From contig NZ_JAKJSQ010000003.1 of the NCBI RefSeq assembly GCF_050337105.1, positions 1 to 64,000 of the forward strand: DNA of 64,000 nucleotides, in the 5' to 3' direction. This stretch comes from Aliivibrio_A kagoshimensis (GTDB lineage Bacteria > Pseudomonadota > Gammaproteobacteria > Enterobacterales > Vibrionaceae). A program made the translations under genes and the position numbers. The number at the start of each line of letters is the position of its first letter. Within the stretch, counting starts at the first letter, position 1. A model generated the notes under the pieces. It saw only the letters and a list, made by a program, of their open reading frames with translations. It was not told the DNA's origin and made no database searches. Of this stretch, positions 16,259-25,589 are shown in pieces.

Positions 16259-17233
16259 ATGTCTAAAAATAGTTCGAAATTGCACCCAAGAAACCGACAT
16301 CACGGCCAATATGACTTTGATAAATTGACTCAAGCTTGCCCCGATCTAGCGAAATTTGTGGCTGTTAATGATTATGGTAATCCATCAATTAACTTCTCTG
16401 ATCCCCAAGCCGTTAAAACCCTGAATCGAGCACTGTTAGCACATTTCTATCAAGTTCCACATTGGGATCTTCCCGAGGGCTATTTATGTCCACCGATTCC
16501 TGGTCGTGCAGATTATATTCATAATATAGCAGATCTATTGGCTTCTTCATGTGATGACGTGATTCCTACAGGTAAAGGCGTTAGAGGACTTGATATTGGT
16601 ATCGGTGCCAACTGCGTTTATCCCATTATTGGCCACCGTGATTATGGTTGGAGTTTTGTTGGTTCTGATATCGACCCTGTTGCGATTAAAATGGCCAGCT
16701 TTATTGCTAATAATAATCCATCGTTGAAAAAAGCGATCGAGTGTCAATGGCAAAAAAAGCCAGAGCACTTCTTTAAACATATTATTGGCAAAAAAGAGTT
16801 TTACGATTTCACTATGTGTAACCCACCCTTTCATAAATCAGAAGAAGAGGCGAACGCAGGTACACAAAGAAAGCTGGATAATCTCGCAGACAATAGAAGC
16901 AAACGCGGCAGTAAAAATGCAGCGATGATGCAAAAAGGCCATAAACCAACGCTCAATTTCGGTGGACAAAAAGCGGAGTTGTGGTGTGAAGGTGGTGAAA
17001 TGAAATTCATCAGTGATATGGCGAAAGAGAGTGTCGATTTTGCAACGCACTGTTTGTGGTTTACCACGCTGATCTCGAAAAAAGAGAATGTGAGTAGCTT
17101 TAAAACGTTACTCCACAAATTGGGAGCCGTCACGATCAAAACGTATGAGATGGCACAAGGCCAAAAAATCAGTCGTTTTGTTGCTTGGACTTTCTTAGAT
17201 GAAGAACAACAGCAACAGTGGTATCAAGAGTAG
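16259..17233 (+). CDS. rlmF: 23S rRNA (adenine-1618-N6)-methyltransferase RlmF
   Basis: The 324-residue protein matches RlmF along its length: a basic start (KNSSKLHPRNRHHGQYDF), the SAM-binding region GVRGLDIGIGANCVYPIIG, GSDIDPVAIKMA as the acidic loop, and the catalytic NPPF at 188-191 in TMCNPPFHKSEEEA. It methylates N6 of A1618 in 23S rRNA during ribosome assembly. Start and length agree with the family. It is followed 43 bases later by a pilin-like gene that need not be functionally linked. Confidence 0.92.
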   Translation: MSKNSSKLHPRNRHHGQYDFDKLTQACPDLAKFVAVNDYGNPSINFSDPQAVKTLNRALLAHFYQVPHWDLPEGYLCPPIPGRADYIHNIADLLASSCDDVIPTGKGVRGLDIGIGANCVYPIIGHRDYGWSFVGSDIDPVAIKMASFIANNNPSLKKAIECQWQKKPEHFFKHIIGKKEFYDFTMCNPPFHKSEEEANAGTQRKLDNLADNRSKRGSKNAAMMQKGHKPTLNFGGQKAELWCEGGEMKFISDMAKESVDFATHCLWFTTLISKKENVSSFKTLLHKLGAVTIKTYEMAQGQKISRFVAWTFLDEEQQQQWYQE

Positions 17234-17276
17234 ATGACATGCGTATTGCATCTCTAAATGTTGTATGGAGAGATAA

Positions 17277-17762
17277 ATGAAAAAGCGAGTAAGATCGGAT
17301 CGCATTGAGCTTTTTGCTGCCATTATCGTGATCGGTATTCTTTGTATTATCGCTATTCCTCGTTTTTTAGTGGTTCACAATGATGCACTTAGCAGCGCTG
17401 TACAGCTGCTTAATGCTAACCTTAAAGCCAGTGTCGATCAGGTTTATGCCAAGTCAGTAATCCATGGGTTAGAGAAAAGCGCCAATGTTACGGGTCGAGA
17501 TCCGATCTTTTTAGAAGGGATTGAGATCACCTACGGAACCCCAACCATAAACGCTGACGGCATTGGTAAAATGCCAATCACCGCAGACAATTTTGAAATG
17601 AAAATTTTTGATGGGATGAGTTATTTCATCATTAAAGGTTCAAATGATAAGCTGCATGAAGAGGGGGTACCAAGCCGCTGTTTTGTGAAGTATCAACCAA
17701 GACAGAGTGCGGATCTGTCTCGTAGTTACACTCTCACTTATAACGATGATTGCAGTGAGTAA
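17277..17762 (+). CDS. pilin-like protein with a degenerate prepilin site
   Basis: The 161-residue protein has the hydrophobic N-helix of type IV pilins and pseudopilins: IELFAAIIVIGILCIIAIPRFL, with Glu at the +5 place and a Pro in the helix, then a small beta-rich head with one Cys pair (CFVKYQ, DDCSE). The usual G-F-T-L before IE is replaced by R-S-D-R, so the Gly at -1 needed by prepilin peptidase is missing. It is unlinked to any pilus or type II secretion genes in the window. AGGAGA-like bases (GGAGAG) precede the ATG. It could be a minor pilin with relaxed processing, or a membrane-anchored relic. Confidence 0.6.
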   Translation: MKKRVRSDRIELFAAIIVIGILCIIAIPRFLVVHNDALSSAVQLLNANLKASVDQVYAKSVIHGLEKSANVTGRDPIFLEGIEITYGTPTINADGIGKMPITADNFEMKIFDGMSYFIIKGSNDKLHEEGVPSRCFVKYQPRQSADLSRSYTLTYNDDCSE

Positions 17763-17806
17763 ATCATATAAGTAGATCATAGCAAGCGTGCATTAAGGAC
17801 AAGGAT

Positions 17807-19864
17807 ATGTCGTTAACAATGAAAAGAGTGTTAGGTCTGATGGTGGTGGTATTGTGTGTGACTATAGGCATGTTTACCACTCGGTTCATCACCCGTACTT
17901 TGCTCCTAGAACAGGCTCACGAACAGGGCGCCGACCGACTGCTCACTTATGTTGGGGACATTCGACAAACCTTATCTCGCTTTCACCACCTCCCGTACCT
18001 AATTGCCGAACATCAATCGAGTTTACGTCTTATCCAAGGCGATAGTAGCGTGAAAAAGAGTGTAGACGAATACCTCACACAACTCGATAAAGCCGCCAAT
18101 ACTAAGGGGTGGTTCTTACTCGACTTACAAGGGAAGTTACAAGCGTCAAGCCGAGACAAGCTGGAGTGGGATCCTAAGGACGGTCTCGCGATTGCGCAAT
18201 TAGTCTCTAATACCGATGGGGAGATCATCACCTTTAACTATCTAGCGGAAACGGAAGCAAGGTACTATTTGGCGGCCCCTATTTATACCGACTCTAAGTT
18301 GATAGGTATTGCGGTGGCAAGGGTCGATCTAGATAAACTGTCAGATTCATGGTTGGCTTCTAACGAGCGGGTATTGATCAGTGATGACAGCAACAAGTTC
18401 TTCCTCTCTAGCAGTAAAACCTTAACCCCAGCGTTATTGAATCAGTCAGAATCGGTGATATTCTCACCGCTGAGTTTCTACGATGGTACCCAAACTCAAG
18501 CCCTCACAGTCAATAACGATGCTTTCTTAGTGCAGATTGTGCAATTTGATGATCTGAAATGGCACATTTACTATTTAACGCCCCTTAAGCGTGTCAGTCA
18601 GATGGTGAATTGGGTCGGCTTTGCCAGTGTGATTGTGTTAGCACTGCTATTTGTTATGGCGCTGTTTATGTATGAGCGGCAGCAGAAGTTGAAATCGAAA
18701 CAGCAGATTCAAACATTGATTGCTGAATCTGAAGATAGATTGAGAGGGGTATTCAGTAAAACCAATGTCGGTCTGTTGCTACTTAACCAAACGGGGAAAA
18801 TCAGCTACATCAACCCGACGGGATTGCGCTATTTTTCGTTGTCTGATGCGTTAGCCAGTGACATTTATGCGTGGCAGTTGTTTGAAACCTTCAGTGGTAA
18901 CAGCGCTGTAATGACGCTGTTAAAAGAGTTGCCCAAACATCGAGATATTATTGATATTACTGATGTCGAAGCGATGGCAATGCGCAGTGATGGTTCGCGC
19001 TTCCCTGTGTTGTTTTCCATGACATTACTGCCTAAGCAGACCGAAATTGGATTCATTGTCACCATTTTGGATATTAGTAAACGAAAAAAAGCGGAAAATG
19101 CACTAAAAAGGGCCAATAGTGAGTTAGAGCTTCGAGTGCTAGAGCGTACCTCTGCGTTAGAAGCCGCACAAGATGAATTGGTACAAAACAGCAAAATGAC
19201 GGCACTGGGTAAGATGTCGAGTGTGATTACTCATGAGTTGAACCAGCCACTGACGGGCATCAAAACACTACTCTCAAGCAGTGCGTTGTTGATTGAGCGA
19301 GATAAAACGGATTTGTTGCTCTCTAATATGAGTTTGGTTAACCGCTTAGTGGACAGAATGGCGGGCATGACCAGCCAACTCAAAGTGTTTGCCTATAATC
19401 AGCCCGAAACCTTAATGGCGATCTCTATTGCTGATGTGTTGCAAGAGACGTTACGTATTCACCAACAACCGCTTGAGAATGTGGATGTTCGTGTTCGAAT
19501 GCCAAGCCAACTTCCGGCGATCCAAGGCAATAATCGACGCTTATCGCAAGTGCTGGGTAATTTGATCGTCAATGCAGTGGATGCGTTGTCTAGTGTCACC
19601 GACCCCTGCTTGACTATTTCAGCAACACAGCACTCAGATACAGAGGTAAAGCTTGAGATTATCGATAACGGTTGTGGAGTAGACAGTGATACGTTGCAAC
19701 ACCTGTTTGAACCTTTTTATACCAAAAAACAGTCAGGTGATGGTTTGGGACTTGGTTTGGCAATAACGCTGAACAACGTGAAAGAGATGTATGGAACGAT
19801 TAGCGGGAGAAATAATCACACCGGTGGCGGCATGACCTTCTCCCTACTATTTAAAGTGGCTTAA
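17807..19864 (+). CDS. DctB-like sensor histidine kinase of the TAXI-TRAP system
   Basis: The 685-residue membrane kinase has a TM at residues 8-28, a periplasmic sensor domain of about 230 residues, and a second TM at about 265-287. A PAS domain follows (about 305-430, with RLRGVFSKTNVGLLLLNQTGKISYIN), then a coiled coil. The kinase core has the H-box His476 in ITHELNQPLTG, the N-box NLIVNAVDAL, and G-boxes DNGCGV and GDGLGLGLAI. It should phosphorylate the sigma-54 activator at 23479-24837. The two genes flank the TAXI-TRAP genes, so the likely signal is the transported substrate. It ends 12 bases from the convergent permease gene. Confidence 0.85.
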   Translation: MSLTMKRVLGLMVVVLCVTIGMFTTRFITRTLLLEQAHEQGADRLLTYVGDIRQTLSRFHHLPYLIAEHQSSLRLIQGDSSVKKSVDEYLTQLDKAANTKGWFLLDLQGKLQASSRDKLEWDPKDGLAIAQLVSNTDGEIITFNYLAETEARYYLAAPIYTDSKLIGIAVARVDLDKLSDSWLASNERVLISDDSNKFFLSSSKTLTPALLNQSESVIFSPLSFYDGTQTQALTVNNDAFLVQIVQFDDLKWHIYYLTPLKRVSQMVNWVGFASVIVLALLFVMALFMYERQQKLKSKQQIQTLIAESEDRLRGVFSKTNVGLLLLNQTGKISYINPTGLRYFSLSDALASDIYAWQLFETFSGNSAVMTLLKELPKHRDIIDITDVEAMAMRSDGSRFPVLFSMTLLPKQTEIGFIVTILDISKRKKAENALKRANSELELRVLERTSALEAAQDELVQNSKMTALGKMSSVITHELNQPLTGIKTLLSSSALLIERDKTDLLLSNMSLVNRLVDRMAGMTSQLKVFAYNQPETLMAISIADVLQETLRIHQQPLENVDVRVRMPSQLPAIQGNNRRLSQVLGNLIVNAVDALSSVTDPCLTISATQHSDTEVKLEIIDNGCGVDSDTLQHLFEPFYTKKQSGDGLGLGLAITLNNVKEMYGTISGRNNHTGGGMTFSLLFKVA

Positions 19865-19876
19865 TTGCTTTTTTAT

Positions 19877-22027
19877 TTAATGACTATTCGCCGTTAGGTT
19901 ATTAATGGCCACTTCGTTTTTACGACTGTAGAAAAACAGTGATAAGAAGATAACCAACCCAACCACTCGTACTAGCAACGGCATATCAGGCCATAAGAGC
20001 AGAATAGCCGAGACCAACGATAGGGCACGTAACCCAATATTTAATGCACTCTCTAAATACCCTTCCATTGCCGCAATCAAGGCATAAGTACCAAATACAG
20101 CAAAGAAACCGATGGTAAGTACTGTAGTGATATCCCAACTGATCAGAGCGGTATAAGCCATTAATACCGGCACTAAGTAGAGTCCTTTTGCAATCTTCCA
20201 CGCGGTTAATCCGGTGCGCATTGGTGGTGTTTTGGCAATGGTTGCCGCAGCAAAGGCCGTTAAACAGACAGGTGGTGTGACGTTACTGTCTTGAGATAAC
20301 CAGAAGATAATGAGGTGGGCAGCCAGCAGTGCCAGACCAACCTGTTCTAATCCAATCCCTTGTTCAAGCAGCGTACCCATAAAGTCACTCGGTACTAGAG
20401 TCAGTAGGTGTTGAGCATCCGCCAATGCCATTGGTGCTGCAAGAGCATCCATCTTGTCGGGGGCGGCAAGCATGAAAATGGACCTTGCTTGTTCGGGCAG
20501 TTCACCATTCACGATCAGTTGCAGCAGTTGCTCTTCGGCAATTAGTTGGTACAAAGCAGGCGCAGATAACGTGCCCAGTACAATATAAGCGGCCGTAACC
20601 GGTAACCCCATACCTAAAATCAGAGAGGCTAAGGCGATCAATAGCATCATCATCCATAAGCTGCCATTTGACCATTCACTGATCATTAATGAGAACGTAT
20701 TACCAATACCGGTAGTACCGATGACGTTAACGATTAACCCAATGCCGGTAAGCAGCAGGGCAGTCGTGGCCATGTTTCTCGCGCCTTGTGCCATCGCTTC
20801 AAATATTGCTTTAGGTCCCATTTTGTTAGGGGATAACCAAGAAGCAACCACCACTGAAATAATAGCAATACCTGCGGCGTAGGTTGGTGTGAAGCCAGAG
20901 ACTAACAAGCTGACCAGTACAACCAAGGGGATCAGGTAGTGCCAGCCAGAAATCAATGTTTTAAAGACTGGAACGGAGGCAATTTTTATCTGATGCACAT
21001 TGCTTCTCATTGCTTCGATACGAACAAAGAAAGCCACCGACAGAAAGTAAATAACTGCAGGAACAATAGAGACGGCGATGATATCCACATAGGGGATTTG
21101 CGTATAAGAGGCCATAATAAATGCGCCAGCACCCATAACCGGAGGCATCAACTGACCACCGGTTGAGGCTGCAGCTTCAACCCCAGCGGCAAATCGTGCA
21201 GGAAAGCCTGCTTTTTGCATCAAAGGAATGGTGATCACCCCAGTCGATACTGTGTTGGCGACACTGGAACCGGACACTGACCCCATTAAACCTGAGCCAA
21301 GTACCGCAACAAAACCGGGACCACCAGTAATTTTTCCGGCAGCAGCGCGCGACACATCAATGATGTAATCTCCCGCACCAGAGCGAACTAAAAAGGCGCC
21401 AAAAAGAATAAACATGAAGACATAACTCCAGCTTATTCGCGAAATGGGGCCAAACATGCCTTCAGAGCTGTAAAAACTTCGATAGAGCAAGGTTTCGGCG
21501 GTGAGGCCAGGGAAGTGGAACATACCACTGACCCAACTCCCCCAAAGCACCACATAGCTTAATGAAATAATAATCAAAACAGGAATGAACCAGCCTGTCG
21601 TACGGCGAATAAGTTCAAGTACCACGATGATGGCCAAAATAGAGAAGACCCAATCGCTGGTGACAAACTTCACTCCTCGCTCATATAAGGCATCTTCCGC
21701 TTGAGTAATATAGATAAGGCAAGCGATGGCAATAACGGCCAATAAAATGTCAAAAGCCAGTGCCCACTTGCTGTTTTTGAATGAACGATGTGCTGGATAC
21801 CATAGGGCACAAATAACAGAGAAGCCCGCAAAGTGCGTCGCAGAAACCCACAATTCAGGTAAGGTGGCAAAGGTATTAAACCAGATATGCAGGGTAGCAA
21901 GAATCACTCCTGTCACTGAGATGAGAGTGGTTAACCACGGAAAGTCGGTTCGTTGTGGCAGTTCAAATTGTTGTAGATCTAATTCAGACGGTTCGGGCTT
22001 GTCTGCGGTAGAGTGGGTATCAGCCAT
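19877..22027 (-). CDS. fused TRAP transporter permease (DctQ-DctM type, TAXI family)
   Basis: The 716-residue integral membrane protein has about 16-18 hydrophobic spans. The first four or so (to residue 210) stand for the small DctQ-like part, and the rest is the large DctM part. Family marks include GSGLMGSVSGSSVANTVSTGVITIPLMQ, AASTGGQLMPPVMGAGAFIM and GMGLPVTAAYIVLGTLSAP. Fused permeases work with TAXI-type binding proteins; the adjacent gene upstream supplies one. Transport is driven by sodium or proton gradients. The substrate is probably an organic acid but is not readable. Confidence 0.9.
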   Translation of the reverse strand: MADTHSTADKPEPSELDLQQFELPQRTDFPWLTTLISVTGVILATLHIWFNTFATLPELWVSATHFAGFSVICALWYPAHRSFKNSKWALAFDILLAVIAIACLIYITQAEDALYERGVKFVTSDWVFSILAIIVVLELIRRTTGWFIPVLIIISLSYVVLWGSWVSGMFHFPGLTAETLLYRSFYSSEGMFGPISRISWSYVFMFILFGAFLVRSGAGDYIIDVSRAAAGKITGGPGFVAVLGSGLMGSVSGSSVANTVSTGVITIPLMQKAGFPARFAAGVEAAASTGGQLMPPVMGAGAFIMASYTQIPYVDIIAVSIVPAVIYFLSVAFFVRIEAMRSNVHQIKIASVPVFKTLISGWHYLIPLVVLVSLLVSGFTPTYAAGIAIISVVVASWLSPNKMGPKAIFEAMAQGARNMATTALLLTGIGLIVNVIGTTGIGNTFSLMISEWSNGSLWMMMLLIALASLILGMGLPVTAAYIVLGTLSAPALYQLIAEEQLLQLIVNGELPEQARSIFMLAAPDKMDALAAPMALADAQHLLTLVPSDFMGTLLEQGIGLEQVGLALLAAHLIIFWLSQDSNVTPPVCLTAFAAATIAKTPPMRTGLTAWKIAKGLYLVPVLMAYTALISWDITTVLTIGFFAVFGTYALIAAMEGYLESALNIGLRALSLVSAILLLWPDMPLLVRVVGLVIFLSLFFYSRKNEVAINNLTANSH

Positions 22028-22177
22028 GATAACTCCTGAGTAAACGACATAAAAGCAGCGTTTAATAACTCATTTAGTGTTGTATAGGTAATTGAATGGG
22101 TAAGTCGAAATCGTATGTTTTTTTGAATGGGCGCTCTCTGATCACAAGAGAGCGCTCAATGGTCGTACAATAGAGAT

Positions 22178-23194
22178 CTATTTCACGATAAGGTGAGATG
22201 GGATCTTAACGCCAACTTCTTGGTAGTACTTAGCTGCACCTGGGTGTAGCGGTACTGGCAAACCTGCAATGGCGTTTTCAATGGCCATGGTTTTGGTTGC
22301 TTTATGGATGCCATTCAAGAACGGTAGGTTTTCATAGACTGTTTTAGTTAGCATATAAACGTCTTGCTCGCTGATGTCGTCACGTACGGCTAAGAAGTTT
22401 GGTTGAGCAATGGTATTGATAGGTTTAGTTTGACCAGGGTATGTGTTTGCTGGGATCTCATACTTAGTCCAAAGTTGGTAACCATTGTTCGCTTGCTTGA
22501 TCTGCTCGTCGGTAAAGTTGAGCACAGTAATTTTATCACCAAGAGCCGCATAAGCACGAGTAACCGCACTCACAGGAACACCTGCTGGGGTATTCATCCC
22601 TTGAATGGCCCCATTTTGTAACGCATCAGCACTGGCGCCATAACCTAGATAGGCTAGGTTAAAGTTGTCAGGCTTTACCCCTAGGCCAGACATGATTTGA
22701 CGACCAGAACCTTCTGTCCCAGAGTTTTTCTTACCGATTGAGAACTTCTTAGAGTCTAAGTTATTCAGATCAGACACAGTGCCTGATTTTGCTAATTCAG
22801 AACGAACGACAAAGTGCTCAACATTTTGCCACAGCATTGTCACTGAACGTAGGTGCTTTTGTGGACCGGAGCTTTTGACTTTGCCTTCACCGTTCCATGC
22901 CCATGCGCCATACAAGCCTTGTAAAATCGCAAATTGTGCTTCGTTCTCTCTTAATAGCTTGACGTTCTCACCCGATCCCGCAGAACTGATTGCAGATAGA
23001 GAGAAGTGCTGTTTAGGCTCCAGTTTAATTTTACTTAATGTAGCAAGTGCAACCCCAACTGGGTAGTAAGTACCCCCAGTAGATGCAGTCGCCAGAATGT
23101 AACTGGTTTTTTCAGCGGCGTGAACCTGTGAACCAAAAGAGGCCACAATGGCAGTTGCTAGTGCTAATGATTTAACTATGGTGCGATTAAACAT
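22178..23194 (-). CDS. TAXI-family TRAP substrate-binding protein
   Basis: The 338-residue periplasmic protein has a signal peptide ending in ...SFGSQVHA. It has the TAXI signature TASTGGTYYPVGVALATL, then LLRENEAQFAILQGLYGAWAWNG, the conserved central block KFSIGKKNSGTEGSGRQIM and the ending HPGAAKYYQEVGVKIP. It captures the substrate and hands it to the fused permease encoded 150 bases downstream. A sigma-54 promoter candidate lies 47-62 bases before its start, in line with control by the neighbouring two-component pair. Confidence 0.92.
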   Translation of the reverse strand: MFNRTIVKSLALATAIVASFGSQVHAAEKTSYILATASTGGTYYPVGVALATLSKIKLEPKQHFSLSAISSAGSGENVKLLRENEAQFAILQGLYGAWAWNGEGKVKSSGPQKHLRSVTMLWQNVEHFVVRSELAKSGTVSDLNNLDSKKFSIGKKNSGTEGSGRQIMSGLGVKPDNFNLAYLGYGASADALQNGAIQGMNTPAGVPVSAVTRAYAALGDKITVLNFTDEQIKQANNGYQLWTKYEIPANTYPGQTKPINTIAQPNFLAVRDDISEQDVYMLTKTVYENLPFLNGIHKATKTMAIENAIAGLPVPLHPGAAKYYQEVGVKIPSHLIVK

Positions 23195-23240
23195 CTCAAT
23201 CTCCTTGTTGATAGCAAATTTGTACCTTCACAATGAGTAT

Positions 23241-23256
23241 TGCAAGCGTAATGCCA
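23241..23256 (-). promoter_or_regulatory. sigma-54 (-24/-12) promoter for the TAXI-TRAP genes
   Basis: On the minus strand this reads TGGCATTACGCTTGCA. The GG and GC pairs are exactly 10 bases apart, and both boxes (TGGCA, TTGCA) match the RpoN consensus TGGCAC-N5-TTGCW with one change. The predicted start point is about 35 bases before the ATG at 23194. The encoded activator next door has the sigma-54 contact motif, which makes this the expected promoter type. Confidence 0.85.
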
Positions 23257-23401
23257 TAAATTAACACGTTGTAAAATATGGGATTTTTAATCTTTGCTAC
23301 TATCAGTGAGAAAAAAATGGCCTATTTACGCTGGATTTGATAAGCAAAAAACAGCCGATTGGTTGTGAGTTTTATGTTTTTTATACGTAAATAAATTGTT
23401 G

Positions 23402-23424
23402 CGGTGATGTTTGTGTGATCACCG
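23402..23424. promoter_or_regulatory. inverted repeat, possible activator enhancer site
   Basis: CGGTGAT (23402-23408) and ATCACCG (23418-23424) form a perfect inverted repeat with centres about one helical turn apart (start to start 16). It lies about 150-180 bases upstream of the -24/-12 promoter, where enhancers for sigma-54 activators usually lie. It could also be a hairpin at the end of the activator gene, since that gene stops at 23479. Confidence 0.45.
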
Positions 23425-23478
23425 TCAATGCTTGTTCTGTAAAAAAAGGCGAAAAAGCGGCCATCGGCAAAAAATGGC

Positions 23479-24837
23479 TTATGGTATTTTTACGTAGTCC
23501 GAACGGTTAATGCCGTATTTGACCATTTTCTGATTTAGCGTACGGCGCGGTAAATCGAGTTCTTTCATGACATCGATGATACTGCCGTTAAAGCGATTCA
23601 GTGCTTCGGCAATCACCTTGCGCTCAAAGTTTTGCACTTGAGTAGCAAGAGAGAGCTGAGTGTGGTGAACATCGGTGGCCGTAGATGGTTTGGTCGCTAG
23701 GATCTCACCCACCGTAAGCTCATCATCGAGAGCATATCGAACGGCAATGTTTTTTAGCTCTCGCACATTACCAGGCCAAGAGTAGGACAGTAAGATTTGC
23801 TGATCGCTAGGGCTAACGGCGCGGTATGCGCTGTTGGTTTTTTGTAAATAGTAATCAAACAACAGCAGGATATCCTCTTGGCGCTCTCGCAAAGGCGGCA
23901 GATAGAGTTGCGCAATGTTTAGGCGATAAAAAAGATCTTGTCGAAAGGTAAGGTGGTTAAGTAGGTTCTCTTTGGCTGCAGCAACAACAGTGAGATCAAG
24001 TGGAATCGCTTGATTGCCCCCTAATCGCTCGACACTGTTTTCTTGTAGGGCACGTAACACTTTTACTTGCATGTTAACAGGCATACTCTCAATTTCATCA
24101 AGGAATAGCGTTCCTTTATCGGAATATTCAAGTTTGCCAATTCGTCTTTTGGTCGCCCCTGTAAATGCCCCTGATTCATGACCAAAAAGTTCACTCTCAA
24201 ACAGCTGCTCTGGAATAGCGGCGCAGTTAATAGGCACATACTCTCCCGCTGAACGCTGACTAAATTGATGCAGACAGGTGGCAACCAAGTCTTTACCACA
24301 GCCTGTTTCACCATAGATGATGACATTGGTGTCAATGGCGGCAATTTTTACTATCTGTTCTCGTAGGGTGTTCATAGCTTGACTGCGACCGACAACGATT
24401 TTTTCGAGTCCGCTTATTTGTTGTAGGTATTCACTGCGATCTTTTGAGTCATCTTGCAGTGTTAATGCATCATGAGCTCGTGAGACACTTACCAATAAGC
24501 GATCAGGGTCAAATGGCTTTTCAAAGAAATCGAATGCCCCATCTTGTAACGCTTGCACCGCCATATCGATGTCGCCATGACCGGTGATCAAAATGATCGG
24601 AATGTGGGGGAATTTTGCTAACAGCTTAGGCATCAGCTGCAAACCATCTATATCGGGAAGGCGAATATCACTGATGATAATACCTTGAAAGCTGGGTGAC
24701 AGTGTTTCTAATGCGCTGTTACCATCTGCAAAAGCGGTGACGTGATAATCGGCAAGCTGCAACCATTGAGTGGTGGCGGTGCGGACGATTTCATCATCCT
24801 CAATTAAAGCAACTTCTCTGCGGTTTCCCTGTGGCAT
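23479..24837 (-). CDS. DctD/NtrC-type sigma-54 activator
   Basis: The 452-residue response regulator has a receiver domain (residues 8-120) with phospho-acceptor Asp57 in IIISDIRLPDIDG. An AAA+ domain (about 150-375) has Walker A GETGCGKDL, the sigma-54 contact loop ESGAFTGA and Walker B GTLFLDEIE. A Fis-type helix-turn-helix lies at the C-terminus (IIDVMKELDLPRRTLNQKMVKYGI). It should be phosphorylated by the kinase at 17807-19864 and switch on the TAXI-TRAP genes. Gene order on the minus strand is activator, binding protein, permease. Confidence 0.9.
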   Translation of the reverse strand: MPQGNRREVALIEDDEIVRTATTQWLQLADYHVTAFADGNSALETLSPSFQGIIISDIRLPDIDGLQLMPKLLAKFPHIPIILITGHGDIDMAVQALQDGAFDFFEKPFDPDRLLVSVSRAHDALTLQDDSKDRSEYLQQISGLEKIVVGRSQAMNTLREQIVKIAAIDTNVIIYGETGCGKDLVATCLHQFSQRSAGEYVPINCAAIPEQLFESELFGHESGAFTGATKRRIGKLEYSDKGTLFLDEIESMPVNMQVKVLRALQENSVERLGGNQAIPLDLTVVAAAKENLLNHLTFRQDLFYRLNIAQLYLPPLRERQEDILLLFDYYLQKTNSAYRAVSPSDQQILLSYSWPGNVRELKNIAVRYALDDELTVGEILATKPSTATDVHHTQLSLATQVQNFERKVIAEALNRFNGSIIDVMKELDLPRRTLNQKMVKYGINRSDYVKIP

Positions 24838-24989
24838 AATTCATCCCTGCTCTGCTTAATGTCATTAACTTATACACTTCAAGAGAAAATTGCACTCTTC
24901 TCTTGAAAATGGTGTGGGATAAATGTCATTATTCAGCCATAAAACAGAGTCGTTATCGCACTCATCGTGACATTTACCTCGGAGTCAAC

Positions 24990-25511
24990 ATGGCCAAGTT
25001 AAGCCTACAAGAGCAGCTGTTAAAAGCGGGTCTTGTGAATCAGAAAAAATTAAAGAAAACTGCTAAATCATCTAAAAAATCGCGTACTCAAGCCAAAGAG
25101 GCAAAAGCGGCAGTTGAGGCGAATAAAACCGCGCAGCTGGAGCGAGATAAAGAGTTAAACCGTCAGCGCGATAGTGATGCGGCGCAAAAAGCCGTCGCTT
25201 ACCAAATTAAGCAGCTTATTGAGATGAACTTGATTGATCGTAAAGAGGGTGACATTGGTTACAACTTTACGGATGAGAACACGGTTAAGAAGATCTATGT
25301 AGACAAGATGACTCAAGCACAATTAGTGGCTGGTCTCTTAGCGATAGTCCATTTTAATGACGGTTATGAAGTGATCCCAGCAGTAGTTGCGGACAAAATT
25401 GCCCAGCGTGATGAGTCGATTATTGTCTTAAATAACGAAACGGTTGCAACAGAAGTGGATGAAGATGACCCATACGCCGACTTCCAGATCCCGGATGATT
25501 TGATGTGGTAG
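24990..25511 (+). CDS. yaiL: YaiL-type DUF2058 protein
   Basis: The 173-residue protein starts MAKLSLQEQLLKAGLVNQKKLKK, a highly charged coiled-coil N-half. The DUF2058 C-part follows (YQIKQLIEMNLIDRKEGDIGYNFTDENTVKKIYVD) with an acidic tail EDDPYADFQIPDDLMW. It is likely cytoplasmic and nucleic-acid- or ribosome-associated given the Lys-rich head. No function is proven. I chose the ATG at 24990 over the earlier ATG at 24903 because GGAG lies 6 nt upstream and the family starts with MAKLSLQ. Confidence 0.85.
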   Translation: MAKLSLQEQLLKAGLVNQKKLKKTAKSSKKSRTQAKEAKAAVEANKTAQLERDKELNRQRDSDAAQKAVAYQIKQLIEMNLIDRKEGDIGYNFTDENTVKKIYVDKMTQAQLVAGLLAIVHFNDGYEVIPAVVADKIAQRDESIIVLNNETVATEVDEDDPYADFQIPDDLMW

Positions 25512-25527
25512 AAGACGATTAAAAATA

Positions 25528-25571
25528 AGCCCCAGAGAGAACGTAACTAAGTCTCTTTCTGGGGCTTTTTT
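25528..25571. terminator. terminator between yaiL and the chemoreceptor gene
   Basis: AGCCCCAGA...TCTGGGGCT forms a long stem with a second inner pairing (GAGA/TCTC), followed by six T. It serves yaiL and, being between convergent genes, possibly also the chemoreceptor gene. Confidence 0.88.
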
Positions 25572-25589
25572 GTGGCTGTTTATCTAACG

